Source of the DNA: a virus
DNA length: 45,308 bases
Virus record (IMG/VR): IMGVR_UViG_3300008262_000227
Location: 1 to 45,308 of that record
Reading direction: 5' to 3' (one strand)
Position 1 is the stretch's first letter; each line of letters starts with the position of its first letter. Below, piece by piece: positions 30,762 through 37,898 of the stretch. The position numbers and the translations under genes are program-made. Below the pieces are notes generated by a model. It did not search any database, had not been told where the DNA came from, and saw only the letters and a list, made by a program, of their open reading frames with translations.

Positions 30762-33464
30762 TTATTGATATAATGGAAGTTTATATGTAACACCAGAAAC
30801 ATTAACATCTAACCATGCAGCAATATGATTATTAACAATAGGGGGAGTTCCTGTTGTTTCAAAACTTATTGATAACAGTGTACCACCACTTAAAGGTAAA
30901 AAGTTTGTATGTACATATTCATTTGCCTTTAAATTGTCCCAATTTTCAGAAGAATTATTATTAACTACACTATAAACAGAGTTCCAGTTACCAGAAGTAT
31001 TAACTACATCGGTGTAAACAGAGTTCCAGTTACCAGAAGTATTTGATACATCGGTATAAACAGAGTTCCAATTAGAAGAAACTGGTGAAACATCAGTATA
31101 AACTGAATTCCAATTAGAAGAAGTATTAACTACATCGGTGTAAACAGAGTTCCAGTTACCAGAAGTATTAACTACACCGGTGTAAACAGAATTCCAGTTA
31201 CCAGAAGTATTTGATACATCAGTATAAACAGAATTCCAGTTACCAGAAGTATTTGATACATCAGTATAAACTGAATTCCAATTAGAAGAAGTATTAACTA
31301 CACCGGTATAAACAGAGTTCCAGTTACCAGAAGTATTAACTACATCAGTATAAACAGAGTTCCAGTTACCAGAAGTATTTGATACACCGGTATAAACAGA
31401 GTTCCAATTAGAAGAAGTATTTGATACATCAGTATAAACAGAGTTCCAGTTACCGGTTAGTTGTTTAATATCGGTTCCTTGGTAAGTCCACTCTGATGAT
31501 GTATATTTAACATATGTATATGTATCATTCCATATAGACGATACGTCTTTTACATCAGTATAAACATTATTCCAATTAGATGAATTAGAATTTACTGTAG
31601 TAAAAGTACTTTCCCAATTGGAACTAAGTTGTTTTAAATCAGTTCCTTGGTAGCTCCAAACAGTAGCTGAATTAGAATTTACTGTATTAAAAGTATTTTC
31701 CCAATTAGAACTAAGTTGTTTTAAATCTGTTCCCTGGTAATCCCAATTGGATGAATTAGAATTTACTGTAGTAAATGTATTTTCCCAATTCGAACTAAGT
31801 TCTTTTAAATCTGTTCCAGTATAACCACCAGCACCACCCGCAATTTGCCATACTGATGAATTACTATTAACCAAACTATATACAGAATTCCAATTATTAG
31901 AAGTTCCGTTTGAATTATATATTACATCAGAACAACTTAAAGAACCATTTATTGATAATTTATGATTTGGTGTTGGTGTGTTTATTCCAACATTACCACC
32001 ATCTTTAACTATTAATGCTATATTAGAATCATCATAAAAAGAAACAATGTCATTAAATCCTATTTGTGTTGCTTTTAAAGCAGGACCAGAACCATAATTA
32101 GTTATATCTAAAGAACTTGTTGTTTGTATTTTTGTTTCTATAGTAGTAGTATCACCTAAAACTGAAATATTTCCGTTTATGGTTAAATCACCCGATATGG
32201 AACCACCACTTAATGGTAAAAATTTATTATTACAAAATTCAGTAGTAGCGTATGATGAACTATTATTTCTATATATAGTTGAATCACTATAAGCAGTGTC
32301 CCAAATTGCAGAATTAACTAAAACTGAACTATATGTATCTTCCCAATAAGAAGAATTGTTCTGTACTAATGAAGTTACGTTTCCGGTAATTTCACTAACA
32401 CTGTTATTGATATTATCAACACTTAAAGATATATTGTTTATTGTACTATATACAGAATCCCATAATGCTGATGATTCAGAAACTTTTGTAAATGTGTTAT
32501 TCCAATTAGATGACACAGGAAATACACTATTATATACACCACTCCAATTACCAGAATTATTTAATACAGAAGTATAAACAATATTCCAATTAGAAGAAAA
32601 TGTATTAATTGTGTCGTATGAAGAATTCCAATTAGGAGACAATAATAACACATTATTATATACAGTATTCCAATTAGAAGAAACAGGAGAAACTGAATTA
32701 TAAACATCATTCCAGTTTCCAGATGTAATGTTTACAGAATTATATACATTGTTCCAGTTAGAAGAAATAGGAATAATAGAACTATAAACACTATTCCAGT
32801 TTCCAGATGTATTGTTTACAGAACTATATACATTGTTCCAGTTAGAAGAAATAGGAACGACTGAATTATAAACACTATTCCAATTAGAAGAAATAGGTAA
32901 TACTTGATTATAAACAGAATCCCAATTAGATGATGTATTTAATACATTTGAATATACAGAATTCCAATCATTAGAAGTCCCGTTTAAGTTATATATTATA
33001 TCAGAACAACTTAAAGAGCCGTTTATTGATAATTTATGATTTGGTGTTGGTGTGTTTATTCCAACATTTCCACCTTTTTTAATTATTAATGATACATTAT
33101 TACTGTCTATAAAAGATGCGATATCATTATTTCCAGTTTGAATTGCCTTTATTGCTGTTCTTGTTCCTGAATTAGTAACTTCCAATGCACTTGTTGTTGA
33201 TAATACTGTTACTGTTGTTACAGATGTTCCTAAAACAACAAGATCTCCTCCTATCAAACAGTTTCCATTTGTTTTTAATGAAGATAATGTTGCTTCTGCA
33301 TTAGAATTTATTATTTGATTTGATTTTAAAAAATAAGAATTAGAATCTATATTATTTGATGATAATAAATTGTGACATGTAATTTTATCACGAGATATTA
33401 ATTCATTTTCAATATCTACTGTAGATAAAACTTTAAAATAATTACTATATAATTCTTGGGACAT
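30762..33464 (-). CDS. repetitive long tail fibre protein
   Basis: 900 residues. Two copies of a module (about 100-170 and 470-540): a LSTTSALEVTNSG-type beta segment and a GGNVGINTPTPNHKLSINGS motif common in phage fibres. Two blocks of 14-residue repeats (consensus GNWNSVYTDVSNTS): about 15 diverged units after the first module and 12 near-identical units near the C-terminus, with W and V spaced 3-4-3-4 as in a trimeric coiled coil. LPLSGG linkers occur at about 455 and 865; the short C-terminal domain ends in VTYKLPLYQ. Probably binds the host surface or extends the receptor-binding tip. Confidence 0.85.
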   Translation of the reverse strand: MSQELYSNYFKVLSTVDIENELISRDKITCHNLLSSNNIDSNSYFLKSNQIINSNAEATLSSLKTNGNCLIGGDLVVLGTSVTTVTVLSTTSALEVTNSGTRTAIKAIQTGNNDIASFIDSNNVSLIIKKGGNVGINTPTPNHKLSINGSLSCSDIIYNLNGTSNDWNSVYSNVLNTSSNWDSVYNQVLPISSNWNSVYNSVVPISSNWNNVYSSVNNTSGNWNSVYSSIIPISSNWNNVYNSVNITSGNWNDVYNSVSPVSSNWNTVYNNVLLLSPNWNSSYDTINTFSSNWNIVYTSVLNNSGNWSGVYNSVFPVSSNWNNTFTKVSESSALWDSVYSTINNISLSVDNINNSVSEITGNVTSLVQNNSSYWEDTYSSVLVNSAIWDTAYSDSTIYRNNSSSYATTEFCNNKFLPLSGGSISGDLTINGNISVLGDTTTIETKIQTTSSLDITNYGSGPALKATQIGFNDIVSFYDDSNIALIVKDGGNVGINTPTPNHKLSINGSLSCSDVIYNSNGTSNNWNSVYSLVNSNSSVWQIAGGAGGYTGTDLKELSSNWENTFTTVNSNSSNWDYQGTDLKQLSSNWENTFNTVNSNSATVWSYQGTDLKQLSSNWESTFTTVNSNSSNWNNVYTDVKDVSSIWNDTYTYVKYTSSEWTYQGTDIKQLTGNWNSVYTDVSNTSSNWNSVYTGVSNTSGNWNSVYTDVVNTSGNWNSVYTGVVNTSSNWNSVYTDVSNTSGNWNSVYTDVSNTSGNWNSVYTGVVNTSGNWNSVYTDVVNTSSNWNSVYTDVSPVSSNWNSVYTDVSNTSGNWNSVYTDVVNTSGNWNSVYSVVNNNSSENWDNLKANEYVHTNFLPLSGGTLLSISFETTGTPPIVNNHIAAWLDVNVSGVTYKLPLYQ
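30951..31454 (-). repeat. 12 tandem 42-bp repeats in the tail fibre gene
   Basis: Exactly 12 units of 42 bases (14 codons) with only scattered differences. Much more alike than the older repeat block at about 32270-32960, so recently expanded or homogenised. Confidence 0.85.
31927..32000 (-). repeat. 74-bp direct repeat, copy 1
   Basis: Near-identical to 33001-33074 (offset 1074). Encodes the NVGINTPTPNHKLSINGSLS part of the duplicated fibre module. Confidence 0.8.
33001..33074 (-). repeat. 74-bp direct repeat, copy 2
   Basis: Partner of 31927-32000. The protein module copies are similar over about 80 residues. Confidence 0.8.
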
Positions 33465-33491
33465 ATGTTTCTAAAAAGGTAATTCTTACTA

Positions 33492-33497
33492 TACTTA
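33492..33497 (-). promoter_or_regulatory. TAAGTA candidate late-promoter motif
   Basis: TAAGTA about 28 bases before the tail fibre ATG at 33464, in the fibre leader. Confidence 0.35.
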
Positions 33498-33533
33498 CCG
33501 TTTTTTAGATAAAATAATCCCAATTATAATAAA

Positions 33534-33827
33534 TTAATAACCATTGTATTTATCTAAAGAAGAATTAAAATCAATATCACCGTTGAATGAAATTTCTCCA
33601 CTTTTCATAACCAAAGAATCCCATAATTTACCTATATTAACTTCGTTAACTTCTATACTATCCCATTCTTGATCAGAAAGATTTTCTAATTCGGTAGGTT
33701 CTTGGTTTAACCAACTTAATACATTATATATCTGAACAGGTGGTCTTTGTGTTGCTTCTGAATAATTTGATTTCTTAAATTCAAACTGTGGATACAACTC
33801 TGATAATAATTCTATAGTGTCTTTCAT
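33534..33827 (-). CDS. hypothetical protein
   Basis: 97 residues: TIELLSELYPQFEFKKSNYS, a Trp-containing acidic middle, ending DIDFNSSLDKYNGY. Might be virion-associated because it lies between the fibre and the lysis genes. Not recognised. Confidence 0.55.
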   Translation of the reverse strand: MKDTIELLSELYPQFEFKKSNYSEATQRPPVQIYNVLSWLNQEPTELENLSDQEWDSIEVNEVNIGKLWDSLVMKSGEISFNGDIDFNSSLDKYNGY

Positions 33828-33935
33828 TTAAATTAAAATTCCTAAAATAAAACCAACCAAAAACCCAAATAAAAATATAGATTTACCTGGATGATCCCAT
33901 GTGAAATCTATTATCCTTTGTAATAATTTATTCAT
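33828..33935 (-). CDS. 35-residue membrane protein (holin-like candidate)
   Basis: ATG 33933-33935 to TAA 33828-33830. Polar start MNKLLQRIIDFTWDHPGKS, then a membrane helix IFLFGFLVGFILGILI. Starts within the spanin-like gene's stop (ATGA). A single short helix beside a spanin fits a small holin or an accessory lysis protein, but composition alone cannot prove it. Confidence 0.55.
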   Translation of the reverse strand: MNKLLQRIIDFTWDHPGKSIFLFGFLVGFILGILI

Positions 33936-34543
33936 AATATTCCTTTTATTCTAAGATATGTTGCGCCTCCAATAAATAATAATAATAAAAATATTATTAT
34001 ATTTCTTTTTAAGATAGCTAAGTCCTTTTCTACTAATTTTTTTTGCATTATATTCAGATCTTTAATCATCTGTTCCCTATATTCTAGTTGTTTTTGTAAT
34101 TCTTGATCGACTTCAAGTTTAAACATTTTTTCTGTTTCTAAATCGTTTTTTAATTGTTCTAAAATTTGTTTATCTTCTAAAAGTTTTTGATATTCTTCTG
34201 AATTAACAACAACAACTGTATCGTTTTTATATTGTTCTGGAATTATAAGAATTCTTTGTTTATTTAAAGTTTGTGGCTCTTTTGGTTTTGAACTACTAGC
34301 AACAACATTAATTGTTGTTGTTGTTTTCTTATAAACAGATTCTATAGGAATTCTTTTCTTAGGTGGTTTTACTATTCTTGTAGCTTCTACAGAATAAGTT
34401 AAAGCAGAATCTATTCTTGCCTTTTCTATAGAATCTCTTGTAGCATAAACAGATCTAGAAAGTGCTTCTGATTGTTTTTCTGTATAAACAGTACAGCTAT
34501 TTAAAAATAATATTAAAAAACAAAAAATAAAAAACCTTGTCAT
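33932..34543 (-). CDS. predicted unimolecular spanin (lysis)
   Basis: 203 residues from ATG 34541-34543. N-terminal lipoprotein signal with lipobox-like FLNSC (Cys about residue 17), a periplasmic stretch, a coiled coil (YQKLLEDKQILEQLKNDLET, about 118-137, and on) and a C-terminal membrane helix IIIFLLLLFIGGATYL (about 181-196). An outer-membrane lipoprotein joined to an inner-membrane anchor is the layout of T1-type u-spanins, which fuse inner and outer membranes at lysis. Asn at -2 of the Cys is unusual but acceptable in Bacteroidota-type lipoboxes. Confidence 0.65.
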   Translation of the reverse strand: MTRFFIFCFLILFLNSCTVYTEKQSEALSRSVYATRDSIEKARIDSALTYSVEATRIVKPPKKRIPIESVYKKTTTTINVVASSSKPKEPQTLNKQRILIIPEQYKNDTVVVVNSEEYQKLLEDKQILEQLKNDLETEKMFKLEVDQELQKQLEYREQMIKDLNIMQKKLVEKDLAILKRNIIIFLLLLFIGGATYLRIKGIL

Positions 34544-34575
34544 ATTTATATTTATCAAAACATTTAAATCTTAAA

Positions 34576-34851
34576 TTAAAAATCAACACCCAAAACAGTA
34601 AAAACATCGGTTCTTATTTCTTTACCAAAATGGTCATAACTAGGATTTACTTTACCGGATAAAAACAAACCCCATTTTTTATGACTAGGTTCATATAATT
34701 TTACATGGTATTCAATATATAATTTAGTAGTCAGAGATGAACTTGATGATTTTGAATAATCCGTTTCACCAGAAACATTTGTTATTTTTGTTTCAATTGC
34801 ATATAAATTAAAACAGAAAAACGTTAAAATTATTTTTATAAGTGTTTTCAT
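34576..34851 (-). CDS. secreted beta-rich envelope protein
   Basis: 91 residues. Signal peptide KTLIKIILTFFCFNLYAIET (cleavage near residue 18-19), then a beta-rich body (KLYIEYHVKLYEPSHKKWGL) and a C-terminal aromatic end FTVLGVDF, like an outer-membrane strand. Too short for a full barrel. Could be periplasmic or part of superinfection exclusion. Own promoter upstream; not recognised. Confidence 0.6.
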   Translation of the reverse strand: MKTLIKIILTFFCFNLYAIETKITNVSGETDYSKSSSSSLTTKLYIEYHVKLYEPSHKKWGLFLSGKVNPSYDHFGKEIRTDVFTVLGVDF

Positions 34852-34859
34852 TCTTTTTT

Positions 34860-34888
34860 AGAATACACATTATTTAATTTTAAGTCAA
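34860..34888 (-). promoter_or_regulatory. promoter of the 34851 gene
   Basis: Minus strand TTGACT (34883-34888), 17-bp spacer, TATTCT (34860-34865), followed by AAAAAAGAATG at the start. Confidence 0.55.
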
Positions 34889-34906
34889 TATAAAATTTAA
34901 TTTTAT

Positions 34907-34996
34907 TGGAGCCAACGGTGGGACTCAAACCCACAAAGGATATTACTCCATACCCGATTACAAATCGGGGCCGTTATCAATTCCGGTCACATTGGC
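34907..34996 (-). tRNA. tRNA-Thr(UGU) with a long variable arm
   Basis: 90 bases. Acceptor GCCAATG/CGTTGGC, U73 and encoded CCA. D arm region GACCGGAATTGATAACGGC resembles class II (Leu-type) tRNAs. Anticodon arm CCCGA-TTTGTAA-TCGGG gives anticodon TGT. Variable arm of about 18 bases with a GGA/TCC stem. T arm GTGGG-TTTGAGT-CCCAC. Thr identity elements G1-C72, C2-G71, G35 and U36 are present. A long variable arm is not expected for Thr. Confidence 0.85.
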
Positions 34997-35003
34997 ATTA
35001 AAA

Positions 35004-35088
35004 TGGTGGGCAGTGCTGGACTCGAACCAGCGAACTCCGAAGAGAGGAGATTTACAGTCTCCGGCAATTGCCGCTATGCGAACTACCC
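35004..35088 (-). tRNA. tRNA-Tyr(GUA)
   Basis: 85 bases. Acceptor GGGTAGT/ACTGCCC, A73, CCA encoded. Anticodon arm GGAGA-CTGTAAA-TCTCC gives GTA. Long variable arm (TCTCTTCGGAGTT), as normal for Tyr. T arm GCTGG-TTCGAGT-CCAGC. Confidence 0.93.
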
Positions 35089-35123
35089 ATGGTTTTATAA
35101 ACTTATAAAAATATTTTAATATT

Positions 35124-35708
35124 TCAAGTATTTTTGAATAAATCCCAAAAAAAATCTATTGAATTAAGGTCTTTTAATAAAAAAGAATATCCTCTGGAAT
35201 ATGTTAATTGTGTTATTTTTGTATTTAAAACTTCTTTTAACGTAAGATATCCGCAAATAGAATATGTATTATTATCCCAAAATTTTATTGCAATAAAAAA
35301 GTCATCATTATGAAATTCAGATTCTTTTATAAGAAGTCTTATTCTTTTTTTACCATCACTATCAGGTGGTATAGATTTAACTTCTATTTTTTTATCTAAA
35401 ATTTTAACATCATATTTTGGTAATTCTTTTTGGTTTTCTGAAAAAAGTTTTGGAAAATCGCTTTTTTCTTTCAAATTTTTCTTTTTAATATGATCTCTGA
35501 ATATTATTTCACCTAATACACCCCAGTATTCATCACCATACTCACCTTTAGATGGATCGTTCCAATGTCTTTTTGTATTATAACTTCTATGAAAATCTCT
35601 TCTTTTTTTAGCTACATATAATGCTGCTTTTTTAAAATCTTCATTTATATTAAAATTTTCATAATTTTTATTTGAAAATAAATTAACTTTATTGTCTGTG
35701 TATGTCAT
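35124..35708 (-). CDS. PD-(D/E)XK-like nuclease
   Basis: 194 residues from ATG 35706-35708. GDEYWGVLGEIIFRDHIKK (about 58-76) supplies a helix Glu; KYDVKILDKKIEVKS (about 97-111) has D followed by E-x-K, the PD-(D/E)XK core; then LLIKESEFHNDDFFIAIKFW (about 125-144) like phage- and restriction-type nucleases. A DNA-cutting role is inferred; a homing or host-takeover nuclease sitting between tRNA genes is plausible. Confidence 0.6.
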   Translation of the reverse strand: MTYTDNKVNLFSNKNYENFNINEDFKKAALYVAKKRRDFHRSYNTKRHWNDPSKGEYGDEYWGVLGEIIFRDHIKKKNLKEKSDFPKLFSENQKELPKYDVKILDKKIEVKSIPPDSDGKKRIRLLIKESEFHNDDFFIAIKFWDNNTYSICGYLTLKEVLNTKITQLTYSRGYSFLLKDLNSIDFFWDLFKNT

Positions 35709-35736
35709 ATATTTATGTATCAAACCATTTTTTAAT

Positions 35737-35812
35737 TGGTAGCAGAGGTGGGATTCGAACCCACGATCTCTTGGTTATGAGCCAAGCGACTTAACCACTT
35801 GTCCACTCTGCA
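35737..35812 (-). tRNA. tRNA with CAU anticodon (Met or Ile2)
   Basis: 76 bases. Anticodon arm CTTGG-CTCATAA-CCAAG; T arm GTGGG-TTCGAAT-CCCAC; acceptor GCAGAG/CTCTGC preceded by a T1-T72 mismatch; A73 and CCA encoded. The 1-72 mismatch recalls initiator tRNA, but the three G-C pairs of initiator anticodon stems are missing. Elongator Met or lysidine-modified Ile(CAU) are alternatives. Confidence 0.9.
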
Positions 35813-35821
35813 TTATAAATT

Positions 35822-35920
35822 TTTATTCGATGGATGGCTGTGAACAATCTCGAAACACCTTATTAAGCACCATCTCGCTTTCGAGCGCACCGAAATATAT
35901 TTATATATTCACCGAATAAA
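35822..35920 (-). ncRNA. unexplained structured RNA candidate (~99 nt)
   Basis: No ORF. Closed by TTTATTCG/CGAATAAA at its ends; inside are GATGG/CCATC (35833-35837 with 35870-35874) and a tight CGCT-TTCG-AGCG hairpin (35876-35887). Locally GC-richer than coding DNA. Lies between tRNA-Met and the tmRNA. Not matched to a known family from memory. Confidence 0.4.
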
Positions 35921-35981
35921 TTGTTTAGAATATGTTAAATAGTTCGAGTCACACTTGATCTATTTAACATATTCTAAACAA
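35921..35981 (-). repeat. perfect 22-bp inverted repeat after the tmRNA
   Basis: TTGTTTAGAATATGTTAAAT plus AG (35921-35942) pairs fully with 35960-35981, leaving a 17-base loop (TTCGAGTCACACTTGAT). Starts 6 bases downstream of the tmRNA 3' end, so could act as a terminator or processing signal. Confidence 0.7.
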
Positions 35982-35987
35982 AAAAAC

Positions 35988-36441
35988 TGGAGATGAGGGG
36001 AATCGAACCCCTGTCCAATGAACTTTCATTTCACGATTCTTCACATGTTTGAGTATATTCAAAATTTCAGCTACCTTAAGGCAACGAAGACAAAAGGCTT
36101 TTTGGTTATACTAACCGAGTTTAATGTCTGCCTATATGAGCGTAGAGTCTCATATCACTCCACTGTTTATTCTTTATGGGACTTTACAGTATATCCCTCC
36201 CTCTGTAATTCAAAACGGATTTAGAGGATTACCGTTAGGCTTTTAAGCGGCGAGAGCGTAGGACTCTTCCTCAATGCCACCGAGAAACTCGTCAGCATTG
36301 TTGAAGATGTATTCAGCTTCGGCTAAAAGATCAGAAGTGTTATCTTCTGCATTTAGTTTTTAATCGATTTTTAAGGAGGCCATCGATTAACCTCCACATG
36401 CATCGTGGAATTAGAATTCAATGTCGAATCCTTTCATCCCC
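35988..36441 (-). ncRNA. ssrA: tmRNA (ssrA) with a predicted 35-residue tag
   Basis: 454 nt. 5' GGGGATGAAAGGATTCGACA (with the conserved GGATTCGAC) pairs with 3' CATCTCC-A to form the acceptor stem; T arm GGGG-TTCGATT-CCCC; CCA not encoded. Pseudoknot 1: GGAGG/CCTCC with TTAATCGAT/ATCGATTAA (36357-36397). Nine bases on, the ORF 36350-36243 starts at GCA and encodes AEDNTSDLL...EEESYALAA then TAA, ending with the canonical ALAA degron. About 25 residues longer than the E. coli tag. Rescues ribosomes stalled on broken phage or host mRNAs. Confidence 0.95.
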
Positions 36442-36474
36442 GTAAAATTTTCAAAGATCAAGTTTGTATATTAT

Positions 36475-36502
36475 AATTTATCAGATATTATTTTTTTGTC
36501 AA
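36475..36502 (-). promoter_or_regulatory. tmRNA promoter
   Basis: Minus strand TTGACA (36497-36502), 16-bp spacer, TAAATT (36475-36480); TATAAT follows 4 bases later. About 30 bases of leader before the GGGG 5' end. Confidence 0.55.
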
Positions 36503-36723
36503 TTGTTTTGTAATAAAAATGTCAATCTATCTATAAGAGTTTCTAAAACTTTCTTATAATCTTCCTGGCTTAAATCAAAAAGTACAGGAGTTAAATCATT
36601 CATAATATCATGAACAATTTTTCTTTTTTGTTGTTCATCGATATTTGAATCAACAAGAGCTTCACTTTCTTTTAAAATATTTTTATATAAATTTTCTAAT
36701 ACAATTTGGTCTTTATTTTTCAT
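36499..36723 (-). CDS. small KDQ-tagged protein
   Basis: 74 residues. Begins MKNKDQIVLENLYKNILKES; V-L-E at 8-10 is a near match and I-L-K-E follows. The rest is one helical, acidic domain (KIVHDIMNDLTPVLFDLSQE). Function unknown, probably capsid cargo. Its stop overlaps the tmRNA promoter. Confidence 0.7.
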   Translation of the reverse strand: MKNKDQIVLENLYKNILKESEALVDSNIDEQQKRKIVHDIMNDLTPVLFDLSQEDYKKVLETLIDRLTFLLQNN

Positions 36724-36729
36724 TTTAAC

Positions 36730-36735
36730 TACTTA
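36730..36735 (-). promoter_or_regulatory. TAAGTA candidate late-promoter motif
   Basis: Minus strand ATATAAGTAGTTAAAATG: TAAGTA 6 bases before the ATG at 36723. Confidence 0.4.
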
Positions 36736-36759
36736 TATTTTTTAAATTATTTAACCAGA

Positions 36760-36984
36760 AAGTTCTTCATTGGCTACCGTGTTTCTCTCACGTTGGACGA
36801 AGTTTACTTGTCACCCTCTGCCTAATCGAGTCTGGCGATAAGTCCGTAGTGGTTAGCTTTTTAAGAACAGCACAGCACACCATTCCCACCCGACTTATCA
36901 AATTTTAAAATCTTCAAAGAACATCCGATTTTGTATTCGTAGATGACACATCTACCCGTTGGCTTATCGGGAACCAACTATCTA
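36760..36984 (-). ncRNA. unexplained ~225-nt structured RNA candidate
   Basis: A 304-base gap (36724-37027) with no ORF and clearly higher GC. Starts a few bases after a TTGACA/TAAATTTG promoter. Visible pairings (minus strand): GTTGG/CCAAC with CCC/GGG forming an H-type pseudoknot near the 5' end; GTAGATG-TGT-CATCTAC hairpin; GATAAGTC/GACTTATC long-range helix; CGTG-AGAGAAA-CACG hairpin near the 3' end. Not recognised as RNase P, 6S, SRP or a second tmRNA. Confidence 0.6.
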
Positions 36985-36990
36985 ACATCA

Positions 36991-37019
36991 AATTTATATT
37001 ATTTTATAATAAATGTCAA
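36991..37019 (-). promoter_or_regulatory. Bacteroidota-type promoter of the structured RNA
   Basis: Minus strand TTGACA (37014-37019), 17-bp spacer, TAAATT (36991-36996) continuing TTTG: TTG-N20-TAAATTTG matches the Bacteroidota TTG/TAnnTTTG consensus. Confidence 0.65.
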
Positions 37020-37027
37020 TGTAATTT

Positions 37028-37399
37028 TTATAAAGTGTCTAACTTTGAATCACCAATTGCCCAATTATAAACCCAATCTTGAATATCTGAAAGGGTAGGG
37101 TTTGTTTCGTTGGTTATATCAAAAAGAAACTCTGTTTCTTCCGAATCTTTTTTGTATGCTTTTGCCCAGTTTATTTCAACACCCACCACCGAATCATCAT
37201 AAAACCCTGATTCCATTTTCTTCTCATAACTAACTTCGTAGCAATATGGTAATTCGTTAGGGTCATTAAACATTACAGTATCTTCTTTGTAAAAGATATC
37301 ACTGTCATCATCACGATTATGATCATCTTCTCTATCATAAAATTCTTTTAAAATTTTAGAATATTGTTTTTCGAGTAGAATTTGATCTTTATTTTTCAT
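37028..37399 (-). CDS. KDQ-tagged acidic protein
   Basis: 123 residues. Begins MKNKDQILLEKQYSKILKEF with L-L-E at 8-10. Then an Asp-rich linker (DREDDHNRDDDSDIFYKED) and a beta/alpha body with a Trp pair (LSDIQDWVYNWAIGDSKL). Function unknown; predicted internal head protein. Confidence 0.7.
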   Translation of the reverse strand: MKNKDQILLEKQYSKILKEFYDREDDHNRDDDSDIFYKEDTVMFNDPNELPYCYEVSYEKKMESGFYDDSVVGVEINWAKAYKKDSEETEFLFDITNETNPTLSDIQDWVYNWAIGDSKLDTL

Positions 37400-37400
37400 A

Positions 37401-37898
37401 CTAACTACTTACATCAAACAATTCACATAATAATTGAATGGTATCAGAGTCATTCATTTGATTGTATTGATTTACATATTTTTTAGTATCTTCAACTCCA
37501 GAAGATGAACCATAATCACCATAAGGATCGCTTGAGTCGAATGTGTTTGTTTTTATAGTTAAAGCTTCCTGTTCTTTATTTTTTTCATTTGATTTGTGTA
37601 TAATCAAACATAACAAATGTTCGTTTTGAGTAATTTTTTTAGTGGACTGAACAAACTCAACAATGTCAGATTTTTTAAATTTACCTTTTAGTTTTGAAAA
37701 AGGTTCTAAATATTCACCAAAAACATACAATGGAATATATTTACGTGCTATATCAGCACAATCTTTGATAACATGATAGGCAGATTTGTTATGAATAGTT
37801 ATACCATTTTCTGGATTTTGACTTGCCTTAAATGCTGGTGCATAAAGCTTTACGATTTTGTCTGAACTGTTCTCTAAAATTATATTAATGAAATTCAT
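37401..37898 (-). CDS. hypothetical protein with CTS-like start
   Basis: 165 residues. Start MNFINIILENSS places I-L-E at residues 7-9, like a targeting leader lacking the KDQ core. Body: IVKLYAPAFKASQNPENGIT, CADIARKYIPLYVFGEYLEP, then a Ser/Gly/Asp-rich tail. Not recognised. Confidence 0.6.
   Translation of the reverse strand: MNFINIILENSSDKIVKLYAPAFKASQNPENGITIHNKSAYHVIKDCADIARKYIPLYVFGEYLEPFSKLKGKFKKSDIVEFVQSTKKITQNEHLLCLIIHKSNEKNKEQEALTIKTNTFDSSDPYGDYGSSSGVEDTKKYVNQYNQMNDSDTIQLLCELFDVSS
37406..37411 (-). promoter_or_regulatory. TAAGTA candidate late-promoter motif
   Basis: Minus strand GTAAGTAGTTAGTATG: TAAGTA 6 bases before the ATG at 37399, and inside the 3' end of the gene upstream. 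Same TAAGTAGTTA context as 36730. Confidence 0.35.

Noticed and set aside
30951-31454. Regular repeats suggesting CRISPR
   Set aside because: Units are contiguous 42-mers in frame with a fibre gene; no spacers.
34907-34996. Reading the class II tRNA as Tyr(GUA)
   Set aside because: Moving the loop by one base breaks the perfect CCCGA/TCGGG stem; the true Tyr tRNA is the next gene.
35943-35959. TTCGAGTC as the T loop of another tRNA
   Set aside because: The flanking bases form the 22-bp inverted repeat, not a 5-bp T stem; no acceptor or anticodon arm.
36018-36224. 68-codon plus-strand ORF
   Set aside because: Lies inside the tmRNA, antisense to it.
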